NCBI RefSeq assembly: GCF_013394165.1
Contig: NZ_CP041330.1
Span: forward strand, 2,472,501-2,536,500
Direction of reading: 5' to 3'
DNA from: Pseudoalteromonas sp. Scap06
GTDB lineage: Bacteria; Pseudomonadota; Gammaproteobacteria; Enterobacterales; Alteromonadaceae
DNA length: 64,000 nt
In this document: positions 32,234 to 44,278 of the stretch, piece after piece
Layout of the letters: each line of letters starts with the position of its first letter
How positions within the stretch are numbered: the stretch's first letter is position 1
Position numbers and translations under genes: made by a program
Notes under the pieces: model-generated
What the model saw: only the letters and a program-made list of their open reading frames with translations
Databases searched by the model: none
What the model was told of the DNA's origin: nothing

Positions 32234-32249
32234 TGCAATAAAAGCGCCA
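32234..32249 (-). promoter_or_regulatory. Candidate sigma-54 promoter of the short SPOR lipoprotein
   Basis: Minus-strand bases TGGCGCTTTTATTGCA differ from TGGCAC-N5-TTGCA at one position, with exact spacing. Predicted start near 32223, about 29 bases before the GTG start. Confidence 0.65.
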
Positions 32250-32259
32250 AATAAATAAT

Positions 32260-33162
32260 TTATAATCTAATTGGTTTGTCAGTGTAGTTACTCACAAAGC
32301 AATCAACTTTATAGAATTTAAATACCTCACAATCATCCTCAGCACTTTTAAAGTTAAAATACTCACCTAATTTTAATCGATAATAGGTTTTGTTATTAAC
32401 TTTTGCTTTTTCAATGTTTGTCGTGATTTTATCCTTAAACAAAGGCGCTGCTTTTTTGTTAATGTGCTTCCACTCTTTAGCAACACTTTCTTCTGAATCA
32501 AGGGACGCTACCTGTAAGGCAAATACTTTTTTGTTTTTATCTACCATTGCCACTTTTGTTGCCATCGATATTTTAGAGGCAATCTTTTTGTTCACCCTAG
32601 AACTAATCGCTTTCACTGGCGAGCGAGCAGTTCGTTTACTGTAGCTTTTTGAAGGAGCTGTAATTATTTTTGTAGGAACACTAGCATAGCGGCTGCTATA
32701 TCGCTGATTTTTTAGAGCGTCCCTACCAGTCGGTTTTACATAACGGTTACTATATCTTTGTCTCGGTCGTTCAACGTTATCTGACGTGCTTGCGTAGTTA
32801 TTACCATGCCTGAGGTCTGGCGAGGTATTAGCATTAATTGATGAGCGAGCATAGCGATTGCTAACAGCTTGGTTAGATTTCGCTATTGCTTTACTGTTAA
32901 TAATATCTAAATTATCAACTAAATATGTAAGCTCACGTTCTAACTTTAATAGTCTCTCTATACCAGAACGTGCTTTTTGCCATTGCAAAGCGGCATCTTT
33001 TAGCTGTGCAAGTTCAACTGCGGTGATAGTTACATATTCGGGTGAATCTTTAACCCTTTCATTTAATGAGGTTTTATCATGCGATATCGTACAGCCACTC
33101 CCTATTAACATAAGTAAAGCTATAACTAAATATCGGTGATACTTTATGCTGTATTCACACAT
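32260..33162 (-). CDS. SPOR-like lipoprotein with a basic RY-repeat linker
   Basis: 300 residues from the ATG at 33160-33162 (an in-frame TTG six codons earlier is less likely). Lipobox IGSGC gives Cys24. QW at 60-61 begins the shared helix W-x6-I-x-RL-x3-E-x-E-L-x2-LV. The linker (about 95-200) is Arg/Ser/Tyr-rich with recurring SNRY, YSNRY, YSSRY and YSKR units. The SPOR-like end (about 213-296) has FALQVASLDSEESVAKEW, YYRLKLGEYFNFKSAE, and Cys278 and Cys288. It is the first gene of the minus-strand cluster after galU. Confidence 0.8.
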   Translation of the reverse strand: MCEYSIKYHRYLVIALLMLIGSGCTISHDKTSLNERVKDSPEYVTITAVELAQLKDAALQWQKARSGIERLLKLERELTYLVDNLDIINSKAIAKSNQAVSNRYARSSINANTSPDLRHGNNYASTSDNVERPRQRYSNRYVKPTGRDALKNQRYSSRYASVPTKIITAPSKSYSKRTARSPVKAISSRVNKKIASKISMATKVAMVDKNKKVFALQVASLDSEESVAKEWKHINKKAAPLFKDKITTNIEKAKVNNKTYYRLKLGEYFNFKSAEDDCEVFKFYKVDCFVSNYTDKPIRL

Positions 33163-33343
33163 TGATTGTTTCTCTTTCAACAGTTTCGACCGCTAAGTTG
33201 AGCCAATTTGCGATTGGCTTAATAAAGCACGTTAACTACAAAACAACTTTAGTTAACATAAAGATTACATTACAAACTCAAATCTGTCTGTATAACTGCA
33301 AAAATAGTTATAATTAAATGTCTGTAAAAGCGATTTTACAATC

Positions 33344-33368
33344 AAAAAAAGCGCCATGTAGGCGCTTT
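33344..33368 (-). terminator. Terminator after galU
   Basis: An 8-base-pair stem AAAGCGCC / GGCGCTTT, loop ATGTA, followed by T7 on minus. It separates housekeeping galU from the fibre cluster. Confidence 0.85.
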
Positions 33369-33386
33369 GAATAATGATAAGTTTAT

Positions 33387-34265
33387 TTAAATTAATGTTT
33401 TAATAAAGGTTTTAAGCTCATCAGCAAATTCATCACGGCGCAAAGCAAATTCTATCGTCGCCTTCAAATAACCAACTTTACTACCACAGTCATGGCTTCG
33501 GCCTTTAATAGCATAAGCGTCTACTTTTTCATCTTGCATAAGCATCGCAATTGCATCAGTCAGCTGAATCTCATCACCTGCACCTTGTGGTGTTTTAGCT
33601 AATAATGGCCAAATATTTTTGCTCAACACGTAACGACCAACCACAGCAAGGTTTGAAGGTGCCTCGTCAACAGGTGGTTTTTCTACCATGCTCTTAATGG
33701 GTGAGCTCTCACCTTGGTTTAACTCAACATCACCTAAATCAACAACACCAAATTTATCTACTTGATCTTTAGGTACTGGTTCAACCATAATTTGGCTGTG
33801 TTTACTTTGCTCAAAACGAGTGATCATTTCCGCTAAATTATCTTTTGTTAAATCACTTTCCACTTCATCGATAATAACGTCGGGTAAAATAACTACAAAA
33901 GGTTCATCCCCTATAATAGGGGCAGCACAGTTAATAGCGTGGCCTAACCCTTTCGCCTCACCTTGACGCACATGAATAATCGTCACGTCCTTAGGGCAAA
34001 TAGACTGTATTTCGGCAAGTAATTGCCGCTTTACACGCTTCTCTAACGTTGCCTCAAGCTCAAAGCTAGTATCGAAGTGGTTTTCAATTGAATTTTTACT
34101 CGAATGCGTTACTAACACTATCTCTTTAATGCCAGCGGCAACGGCTTCGCTAACAACGTATTGAATAAGTGGACGGTCTACAACTGGCAGCATTTCTTTT
34201 GGAATTGCTTTAGTGGCCGGCAACATTCGTGTTCCAAGGCCCGCTACAGGGATCACTGCTTTCAT
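33387..34265 (-). CDS. galU: UTP-glucose-1-phosphate uridylyltransferase GalU
   Basis: Makes UDP-glucose from UTP and glucose-1-phosphate for surface polysaccharides. The N-terminal nucleotide-binding motif [35 protein letters not shown] and the substrate motifs [20 protein letters not shown] and [12 protein letters not shown] are family hallmarks. Length 292 (E. coli 302). It follows thyA by 17 bases and ends at a terminator, so it may share transcription with the thyA-lgt group upstream. Confidence 0.95.
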   Translation of the reverse strand: MKAVIPVAGLGTRMLPATKAIPKEMLPVVDRPLIQYVVSEAVAAGIKEIVLVTHSSKNSIENHFDTSFELEATLEKRVKRQLLAEIQSICPKDVTIIHVRQGEAKGLGHAINCAAPIIGDEPFVVILPDVIIDEVESDLTKDNLAEMITRFEQSKHSQIMVEPVPKDQVDKFGVVDLGDVELNQGESSPIKSMVEKPPVDEAPSNLAVVGRYVLSKNIWPLLAKTPQGAGDEIQLTDAIAMLMQDEKVDAYAIKGRSHDCGSKVGYLKATIEFALRRDEFADELKTFIKTLI

Positions 34266-34282
34266 TATGCTCTCCTTATTTT

Positions 34283-35134
34283 TTAAACTGAAAATGGGTA
34301 CTGAATCGCTTCATGGCATTGATAGCCAACCACCTCAAAGTCATCACGTGTTACCCATGTTTCAATGTCTTCGAGTGACTTAATCTCTGGGTTGATTTTT
34401 AATTGGGGAGAAGCAAATGGCTCACGCTTTAATTGCACATCTCGCATTAAATCGAGCTGATTTTCATAAATATGGGCATTGGTGATTTTATGGTATGCCT
34501 TACCCGCTTTAAGGCCGGTAATTTGCGCAACTAATGCAAGTAATACAAAACATTGAATTTGGTTAAAATTAAGTCCTAGCGGAACATCACAACTGCGTTG
34601 ATATGAGGTTAAATACAGAGTATCACCTAATAACGAAAAGGTATGTGTATGCATGCATGGGCGCAAGCAACCAAGTTCAAACTCACCGGGGTTATAAAAT
34701 GTAATAATTTCGCCGCGATCATCTATGCCATTTTTTAAATTATTGATGACCTTTGCCAGTTGATCCAGTGTTGAACCATCAGGGCGTTGCCAGCCACGAC
34801 CTTGAACGCCGTAAACGCGCCCCATATCGTCCTCACCTTTACGGTTAGGGTTATTGAGCCAAGCATTATTTTCATTGGCATTAGCATCCCATGTTTTACA
34901 GCCTATATTACGAAACTGCTCAGCACTGTCGTACCCTCTTAAATACCCTAACAACTCAGCAATAGCCGCTTTGTAATAGCTCTTTCGAGTAGTGATCATA
35001 GGAAACTGATTATTCGCCACATCGTATTCTAAATCAGCGTTTATAACCGTTAAACAACGTGTACCGGTGCGTTTATTTTCAACCCACTGTCCTTGGTCAA
35101 CAATACGCTGACATAATTCTAAATATTGTTTCAT
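34283..35134 (-). CDS. thyA: Thymidylate synthase ThyA
   Basis: Converts dUMP to dTMP with methylene-tetrahydrofolate. [18 protein letters not shown] begins the domain; the catalytic Cys lies in [16 protein letters not shown], followed by [20 protein letters not shown], the dUMP-binding Arg and Asn segment; [20 protein letters not shown] is also conserved. Length 283, slightly longer than the 264 of E. coli. It starts 13 bases after lgt, the same lgt-thyA order as in E. coli. Confidence 0.95.
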   Translation of the reverse strand: MKQYLELCQRIVDQGQWVENKRTGTRCLTVINADLEYDVANNQFPMITTRKSYYKAAIAELLGYLRGYDSAEQFRNIGCKTWDANANENNAWLNNPNRKGEDDMGRVYGVQGRGWQRPDGSTLDQLAKVINNLKNGIDDRGEIITFYNPGEFELGCLRPCMHTHTFSLLGDTLYLTSYQRSCDVPLGLNFNQIQCFVLLALVAQITGLKAGKAYHKITNAHIYENQLDLMRDVQLKREPFASPQLKINPEIKSLEDIETWVTRDDFEVVGYQCHEAIQYPFSV

Positions 35135-35147
35135 CTAACTTCTTCTT

Positions 35148-35951
35148 TTAAACTTTTGCCGCTGTTTGCGATTGTGGTTGTTTATAGGCCCAAATAAGTA
35201 AGCCTAACCCGCCAATGATCATAGGTAACGATAGGATTTGCCCCATTGAAATGAAGTCGGCAAATAACCCCAGTTGTGCATCTGGTTGGCGAAAATACTC
35301 AATACCAAACCTAAATACGCCGTAACCTAGTAAAAACAAACCCGACACACTTCCCGCAGGACGAGGACGCTTTATAAACCACAATAATATGACAAACAAT
35401 ACCAGCCCTTCAAAAAAAGCTTCATAAAGTTGTGATGGGTGGCGTGCAAGCGGGCCTCCAGTTGGAAACACCATTGCCCAAGGAACATCGGTAGTACGGC
35501 CCCATAATTCGCCGTTAATAAAGTTACCTATACGCCCAGCAAGTAAACCAACAGGCACTAAAGGTGCTACAAAATCACCAACTTGCAATAACGACTTTTT
35601 ACGCTTGTAAGCAAAAATAGCAATCGCAGTGATCACCCCAAGTGTGCCGCCATGAAACGACATGCCACCTTGATCGATTCTAAATAAATACAAGGGGTTT
35701 TCAATGAAGTAACTAAATTGATAAAACAGAACATATCCAACACGCCCACCTAATATAACGCCCAGCATGCCGTAAAAGAGTAAATCACTGACTTCGTCTT
35801 TAGTCCAACCCGACCCTGGTTTCTTCGCTTGACGATTAGCAAACCACATCGCAAACGCAAAACCAATTAAGTACATTAACCCATACCAACGAACGCTAAG
35901 TGGTCCAACAGAAAATATTATTGGATCAATTTGAGGAAACTCCAGTGCCAT
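35148..35951 (-). CDS. lgt: Prolipoprotein diacylglyceryl transferase Lgt
   Basis: Inner-membrane enzyme adding diacylglycerol to the lipobox Cys of prolipoproteins. About seven membrane segments; signature [20 protein letters not shown] contains the essential Asn and Glu, preceded by [13 protein letters not shown] (His of the active site) and followed by [14 protein letters not shown]. Length 267 (E. coli 291). It supplies the lipidation needed by the many lipoproteins in this window. It sits 12 bases after the TauE-type gene and 13 before thyA. Confidence 0.96.
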   Translation of the reverse strand: MALEFPQIDPIIFSVGPLSVRWYGLMYLIGFAFAMWFANRQAKKPGSGWTKDEVSDLLFYGMLGVILGGRVGYVLFYQFSYFIENPLYLFRIDQGGMSFHGGTLGVITAIAIFAYKRKKSLLQVGDFVAPLVPVGLLAGRIGNFINGELWGRTTDVPWAMVFPTGGPLARHPSQLYEAFFEGLVLFVILLWFIKRPRPAGSVSGLFLLGYGVFRFGIEYFRQPDAQLGLFADFISMGQILSLPMIIGGLGLLIWAYKQPQSQTAAKV

Positions 35952-35963
35952 AAAAATAAACCT

Positions 35964-36773
35964 TTAGCTAAAAACCATTTTAATAGCGATGAAAACCAGT
36001 AACATCGCGAAAACTTTCTTAATTGTATTCACAGGTAAGTAATGTGTTGCCTTAGCCCCTATAGGCGCTATAAACCATGAGGTAATAACAATCCCAAATA
36101 AAGCGGGTAAATATACAAACCCCATAAAACCATGCGTTAAGTCCGTTACATACCAACCAGCGCTGATGTAACCGATAGAGCCAAAAAAGGCAATTACAAT
36201 ACCACATGCAGCAGCGCAACCAATTGCCTTTTTAATATCAACCGAAAAATAATGCAACATAGGCACAAGTAATGCACCGCCACCAATGCCAATTAACCCA
36301 GACAGTGAGCCCATTACCGCACTAATACCTCCCAGTACGGGGCCTGCAGGTAAAGGGTGTTCTGCGTTCACTTTATTTCGAGCAGAAAGTACCATTCTCA
36401 TCGCAATAAAAACCACACTGACCGCAAACACCGTTCTTAACATTTTCTCAGGGATAAAGCTGGCAGCAAAGCCACTAATTAATGCGCCAACGGCCACGCC
36501 CGACATAACCCAAGGTGCAATTTCCCAAGGCACATTATCATTTTTATGATGAGCTAACGCTGAAGAAGTGGAAGTAAATAAAATAGAGGCTAACGATGTT
36601 GCAATAGCGATAACTAACACATGATCGGCAGCGGCCACGTCAAAACTAAGTAACAAACTACTTAGCACTGGCACAATAATTAAACCACCGCCTATGCCTA
36701 GTAGCCCTGCTAAAAAACCAACAATGCAACCTAACAGCGCACAACTTGCAACTAGAAGTCCTAGTTCATACAT
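35964..36773 (-). CDS. TauE/SafE-family membrane transporter
   Basis: 269 residues with about eight predicted membrane helices and two related halves: GFLAGLLGIGGGLIIVPVLS near residue 20 and GSLSGLIGIGGGALLVPMLH near 155, the repeated Gly-rich motif of the TauE/SafE (sulphite/anion exporter) family. The substrate cannot be read from sequence; members move sulphite, sulphoacetate or other organic anions. It lies between ptsP and lgt, a neighbourhood shared by many gammaproteobacteria. Confidence 0.85.
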   Translation of the reverse strand: MYELGLLVASCALLGCIVGFLAGLLGIGGGLIIVPVLSSLLLSFDVAAADHVLVIAIATSLASILFTSTSSALAHHKNDNVPWEIAPWVMSGVAVGALISGFAASFIPEKMLRTVFAVSVVFIAMRMVLSARNKVNAEHPLPAGPVLGGISAVMGSLSGLIGIGGGALLVPMLHYFSVDIKKAIGCAAACGIVIAFFGSIGYISAGWYVTDLTHGFMGFVYLPALFGIVITSWFIAPIGAKATHYLPVNTIKKVFAMLLVFIAIKMVFS

Positions 36774-36838
36774 AGTTATCTCTAATACATTTAATTATAT
36801 GTATATTTTAATTGATTATATAAACAATTACAGCTCTA

Positions 36839-39103
36839 TCATTTAGGTGTATAAAATAAATCACCTAGCTGATGCTCTATCATAAAATTACGGGTTAACC
36901 GTAGTACTTGTTTAGCGTTAGGCTGTGCCAAACAATCGCTCAGTAACTGTTCCATGTCGCTTACATTTAAGCGTCTTAGCACCCACTTCACTTTGTTTAG
37001 CGACGATAAGTTCATGCTTAAACGTCTATACCCCATAGCAATCAGTAATATTGCGCCCTCGGGGTCGCCGCCGAGCTCACCACATAGACTAAAGGGCAAT
37101 TCATAATGCTCACACTCGCTGGCAATATTATTTAATACACGCAATACCGCGGGGTGATAAGGGTTAAATAAATCGGCTACACGGGCATTTGCCCTATCTA
37201 CGGCTAATAAATACTGAGTTAAGTCGTTACTACCTACTGAGCAAAAATCGACTTTTTTAGACCACTCTGGCAGCATAAATACACTTGAAGGTACCTCAAG
37301 CATGATGCCAATATCAGGCTTTTCTATAAGTTGCTCAGGAAATGCTTCACTTAACTCATAATAAGCTTGTTTAAATAGTGCCAGTGACTCTTCAACCTCA
37401 TCAGTACCACTGATCATCGGCAGCATTATTTTTAAATTACCTAAGCCAATATTGGCTTTTAACATCGCTTTGAGCTGATCTAAAAAAAGCTCGGGATGGT
37501 CAAGGCTAATTCTAATACCACGCCATCCTAAAAATGGGTTTTCTTCAGTGATATTAAAATAATCTAAAACTTTGTCGCCACCAATATCTAACGTTCGCAT
37601 AACAACGGGGTTAGGGTAATAGCTACTAAGTACTTCTCGATACCAGTTTTCTTGTTCTTGCTGCGAAGGAAACTGTCCCTTTTGCATAAACCATGCTTCG
37701 GTTCTGTAAAGACCAACACCATCACAAATATGGGCGCTATTTTGTTGAGTATTAAGCTCAAGCCCTGCATTAAGTAACAAACTAATATGCTCACCGTCTA
37801 ACGTGATTGAAGGCAATGCTTGTTCTTCTAAAAAACGATTATTGAGTAAGTTATCTTGATGTTGTAATTCTGTATACTCATCAATAAGCATTTGCGAAGG
37901 CGAAATATATAAACGCCCAGCAAAAGCATCTAAAATCATTTCTTTGCTATCAAACTGCAATAGCGGTAAATCTTCGATACCCCAAATCGCCGGCACGCCC
38001 ATAGCGCGGGTTAAAATAGAGGCATGGCTGTTGGCTGAACCATTAATGCTCACAACCCCAGCCAAACGCTCATTGGGTACCTCAGCTAACATAGCTGGTG
38101 TTAATGTATGCGCTATTAAAATGGTGTTTTCAGGGTAGTCTTTTATTGCATGCTCGGTATTCACTAAATGATGCAGCACCCGTAAACCAATGTCTTTAAC
38201 ATCAACCGCACGCTCTTTAATATAAGGGTCTTGCATTTCGTTAAACTGCGCAACTAAACGTTCAATCACAATTTTTAATGCACTTTTAGCACACCACCCT
38301 TCTTGTAATTGAGCCTCTACATTATGACCTAAACTTTTAGCATCTAATAATTGCTGATACACATCAAATACAGCCAACGCCTCTTGCGGTATGCTGTCGC
38401 TCAATGTCATCGATAAGGTGCTAAATTCTTTGCGCGTTGCAGCAACCGCTTGTGTAAATAAACGACGCTGTTCAATAACATCGTTATTCTTAGTAAGTTC
38501 TATAGACTTAAAATTAAGTTTAGGAATAACAACAAAAGCTTTACCAATACTTATACCTGGCGCGCTAGAAACCCCTTTTAATACTGATGTTTGATGGGAT
38601 GACTCATCTTGGCGTAATACTTCTTTTATTTCGGCGTGGGCTAATTGCGAAGCTAACTGCGCAGAAAGCGTAATTAAAAACGACTCCTCATCTTGAGAAA
38701 ATACCCGCGCCATTTTCTGTTGAACAACAATAACACCTAACACTTTTTTTTGATGAACAACAGGCACGGACAAAAAGGCGTTATAGCCTTCTTCATTAAC
38801 TTCTGGGGAGAGCTTAAAGCGAGGATGCGACTTGGCAAAGGCAATATTAATTGCTTCTTCACGCTGGGCAACAAGCCCTACTAAACCTTCGGTAAAGCCA
38901 ATTCTAAACTTGCCTACCGCATCAGGATTTAACCCTGATGAGGCCATTAGTACAAAGTTATCTTGGCTATAATCGGCAAAATAAATGGAGCAGCACTGGG
39001 TATTCATGGCATCTTTTACCATTTTCACAAAGCACACTAACGCATCGTCTAAATTCGCTTGTTGCGAAACAGACTCAGCTATCGTTCTGAGTGTTGCCAG
39101 CAT
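36839..39103 (-). CDS. ptsP: Phosphoenolpyruvate-protein phosphotransferase PtsP (EI-Ntr)
   Basis: Enzyme I of the nitrogen PTS. The N-terminal GAF domain (about 1-160) includes GKFRIGFTEGLVGLVAQ and VVVQQKMARVFSQDEES; the EI part has the phospho-histidine in SINGSANSHASILTRAMGVP, followed by the PEP-binding barrel with FLGWRGIRISLDHPELF, the GVSS-type VGSNDLTQYLLAVDR, and CGELGGDPEGA. Length is 754 (E. coli 748). It follows rppH by 23 bases, the rppH-ptsP order found in E. coli. It passes phosphate to NPr and EIIA-Ntr. Confidence 0.96.
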   Translation of the reverse strand: MLATLRTIAESVSQQANLDDALVCFVKMVKDAMNTQCCSIYFADYSQDNFVLMASSGLNPDAVGKFRIGFTEGLVGLVAQREEAINIAFAKSHPRFKLSPEVNEEGYNAFLSVPVVHQKKVLGVIVVQQKMARVFSQDEESFLITLSAQLASQLAHAEIKEVLRQDESSHQTSVLKGVSSAPGISIGKAFVVIPKLNFKSIELTKNNDVIEQRRLFTQAVAATRKEFSTLSMTLSDSIPQEALAVFDVYQQLLDAKSLGHNVEAQLQEGWCAKSALKIVIERLVAQFNEMQDPYIKERAVDVKDIGLRVLHHLVNTEHAIKDYPENTILIAHTLTPAMLAEVPNERLAGVVSINGSANSHASILTRAMGVPAIWGIEDLPLLQFDSKEMILDAFAGRLYISPSQMLIDEYTELQHQDNLLNNRFLEEQALPSITLDGEHISLLLNAGLELNTQQNSAHICDGVGLYRTEAWFMQKGQFPSQQEQENWYREVLSSYYPNPVVMRTLDIGGDKVLDYFNITEENPFLGWRGIRISLDHPELFLDQLKAMLKANIGLGNLKIMLPMISGTDEVEESLALFKQAYYELSEAFPEQLIEKPDIGIMLEVPSSVFMLPEWSKKVDFCSVGSNDLTQYLLAVDRANARVADLFNPYHPAVLRVLNNIASECEHYELPFSLCGELGGDPEGAILLIAMGYRRLSMNLSSLNKVKWVLRRLNVSDMEQLLSDCLAQPNAKQVLRLTRNFMIEHQLGDLFYTPK

Positions 39104-39126
39104 ACACTGCTCCTTTTTATGAAAAA

Positions 39127-39645
39127 CTACCTTTTATTCCGCCAGTGATCTTTTTGTTGCTCTCGCTTATTAAAAGGCATAGCAAAAGGAGCAAACTCTT
39201 TCATAACACGTCGATAAACGTCCCGTTTAAACGACACAACCTGTCTAACCGGATACCAATAACTTACCCATCGCCAATCATCAAATTCCGGATGATGAGT
39301 TTTCAGTAAGTTAACATCTTCATCTTTACAGCGCAGTTTTAGTAAAAACCATTTTTGTTTTTGCCCAATACACACCGGACTTGAATCTCGGCGGATTAAT
39401 CGTTTGGGTAATTTATAGCGTAACCAATGTTTTGAGCTTGCAACTATTTCTACATCTTCTGGTCGCAAACCTACTTCTTCGTGTAATTCACGGTACATAG
39501 TTTGTTCTGGTGTTTCACCATCATCAACACCACCTTGGGGAAATTGCCAAGAATGTTGACCATAGCGTCTGGCCCAAAACACTTGCCCCTGATTATTGCA
39601 AATTACAATTCCGACATTGGCACGAAAACCTTCGGCATCAATCAC
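39127..39645 (-). CDS. rppH: RNA pyrophosphohydrolase RppH
   Basis: Removes pyrophosphate from 5' triphosphorylated mRNA, starting 5'-end-dependent decay. [20 protein letters not shown] is the conserved opening. The Nudix box [23 protein letters not shown] fits G-x5-E-x7-RE-x2-EE-x-G. Length 172 (E. coli 176). It heads the rppH-ptsP unit; its promoter lies in the 528-base gap toward mutH. Confidence 0.95.
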   Translation of the reverse strand: MIDAEGFRANVGIVICNNQGQVFWARRYGQHSWQFPQGGVDDGETPEQTMYRELHEEVGLRPEDVEIVASSKHWLRYKLPKRLIRRDSSPVCIGQKQKWFLLKLRCKDEDVNLLKTHHPEFDDWRWVSYWYPVRQVVSFKRDVYRRVMKEFAPFAMPFNKREQQKDHWRNKR

Positions 39646-40173
39646 CTTAGTGCCTCATTTGTAAGTCGATTTTTTATGATTGTTCCACATTAGCTGCAAT
39701 ACGGCAAATACTATTACGTGCAAGCCTCGTTAACACCTTCGCTTAAGGCAAATTAATGGCGAAATCCATTGCATGTGAATAACAAACAACACAGCCATAC
39801 GTAAATACATAAAAACCACACTGTTTGTGCTGGTTACTCACAGCTTGTGCATAACTTTTGTAAAACACGCTCATTTAGCAAACAAATCCACAATACAAGA
39901 TCAAAAAAGTGATGTTCTCCACAGAATCTGTGGATAAACATGTTTATACATCTGTATTTATCCTTACAACAATTATAGACCTTAATTAAAACTGAACACC
40001 AAAAACAAAAAAAACAATGTAGTTCAGTTACTTAGTTAATTTTAGCGTTTTAAAGCAGTGCATAAAATTGCACCAATCACAGCACGTATAAAAATCAACC
40101 AACCGCTAAAGATATCCACTATCAAGCTAATTTGCTATCATGGCGTTGGTATTTATTCAACTAAATTAACAGT
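39646..40173. other. rppH-mutH intergenic region with DnaA-box-like sites
   Basis: A 528-base divergent gap with no supported gene. It holds TGTGCATAA (39846-39854) and TGTGGATAA (39931-39939), both matching the reverse complement of TTATNCACA. The second overlaps a palindrome, TCCACAG-AAT-CTGTGGA (39920-39936). Promoters for both flanking genes must lie here, but none stands out. Confidence 0.5.
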
Positions 40174-40845
40174 ATGCAACCTTTAAAACCTCACTCAATT
40201 AATCAACTAATGCAACGTGTCAATAATATTGCAGGGCTCACACTTGGACAACTAGCACAGCAGTACCATTTTAAAACGCCAGATGATTTATTGCGTGAAA
40301 AAGGCTGGACAGGTCAACTGATTGAGTATGTATTAGGCGCAACCGCTGGTTCAAAACCGCTCCCCGACTTTGAAGATTTAGGCATAGAGCTTAAAACACT
40401 GCCCATTTCATATAAAGGCAAACCATTAGAAACCACCTTTGTGTCGGTAACCCCGTTAATAAATGTAACCGGTACGACCTGGCACTCAAGTAATGTTCGA
40501 AAAAAGTTGAATCATGTTTTATGGCTACCTATTTTAGGCGAGCGCGATATAGCACCGTTTGATAGAACCATTGGCAGTGGCTTTTTATGGCAACCTTCCC
40601 CCGCGCAAGATGCACAATTGCAGCGAGACTGGGAAGAACAAATGGAGCTTATAGCCCTTGGTAGAGTTGATGAAATTTCAGGTCATTTAGGGGATGTAAT
40701 GCAAATACGCCCAAAAGCAGCGAATAGCCATATTGTTACCGATGCCATAGGCCCAAATGGGAAAATAATTAAAACCTTGCCTCGTGGTTTTTACTTAAAA
40801 ACCAGTTTTACCGGCGAGATTTTAAAGCAGCAATTTCAGCTTTAA
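40174..40845 (+). CDS. mutH: DNA mismatch-repair endonuclease MutH
   Basis: Nicks the unmethylated strand at hemimethylated GATC sites when activated by MutS-MutL. The catalytic Asp-x6-Glu-x-Lys is in DFEDLGIELKTLPIS; RGFYLKTSFTGEIL near the end is also conserved. Length 223 (E. coli 229). Its presence implies Dam methylation in this organism. Translation starts without a strong visible ribosome site. No gene follows on plus; the convergent eno terminator lies downstream. Confidence 0.95.
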   Translation: MQPLKPHSINQLMQRVNNIAGLTLGQLAQQYHFKTPDDLLREKGWTGQLIEYVLGATAGSKPLPDFEDLGIELKTLPISYKGKPLETTFVSVTPLINVTGTTWHSSNVRKKLNHVLWLPILGERDIAPFDRTIGSGFLWQPSPAQDAQLQRDWEEQMELIALGRVDEISGHLGDVMQIRPKAANSHIVTDAIGPNGKIIKTLPRGFYLKTSFTGEILKQQFQL

Positions 40846-41012
40846 TTGATAAAAAGTAATTTGCGTAGAGCTCGGCTAGTTGCTTACTAATGCCTGCCGC
40901 CTAATGTCTACTTTCCTATTTTTTTAACCCAGACATTCGCACTGCTTGCAGACCTGCAAACTTAACGCCAGTAGTCCGTTCTCTTTGCCTCTTTTTTGCT
41001 ATTTTTTACAAA

Positions 41013-41036
41013 AAATCCCCGCATGGGCGGGGATTT
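41013..41036 (-). terminator. Terminator after eno
   Basis: A 10-base-pair stem AAATCCCCGC / GCGGGGATTT with loop ATGG, followed by T-rich sequence on minus. The 167 bases between mutH and this hairpin show nothing recognisable. Confidence 0.85.
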
Positions 41037-41083
41037 ATAAATCAAAGTTGAACATTTACCTTAACCGGAGTTAAAAATAAATA

Positions 41084-42418
<1,335 letters not shown>

Positions 42419-42453
42419 CTAACCTGAGTTTGGCTAGCCTTAGAAACAAAAAA

Positions 42454-42474
42454 GGCCGCGCATCATGCACAGCC
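42454..42474 (-). terminator. Terminator after pyrG
   Basis: On minus a 9-base-pair stem starting GGCTGTGCA, with two G-U pairs and a 3-base loop, is followed by T6. It lies 8 bases past the pyrG stop. Confidence 0.75.
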
Positions 42475-42482
42475 TTTTTATA

Positions 42483-44132
<1,650 letters not shown>

Positions 44133-44278
44133 TCAGGAATTAAAAGGAATATAATACCCAAACAAGTGATTTTGGAATATAAACAAGACGGGGCGAAATT
44201 GTACCAAAACATGGCTGAGCAATCCAGCTATAAATGGCAAATCTGTGCACAAAAAACAGACATTTTTTATGTCCCTAT

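Noticed and set aside
39646..40173. Replication origin near mutH
   Set aside because: Only two DnaA-type boxes, no AT-rich unwinding element beside them and no dnaA/dnaN/gidA neighbours.
40846..41012. CsrB-type small RNA in the mutH-eno gap
   Set aside because: No repeated GGA hairpin loops, no promoter and no separate terminator pattern.
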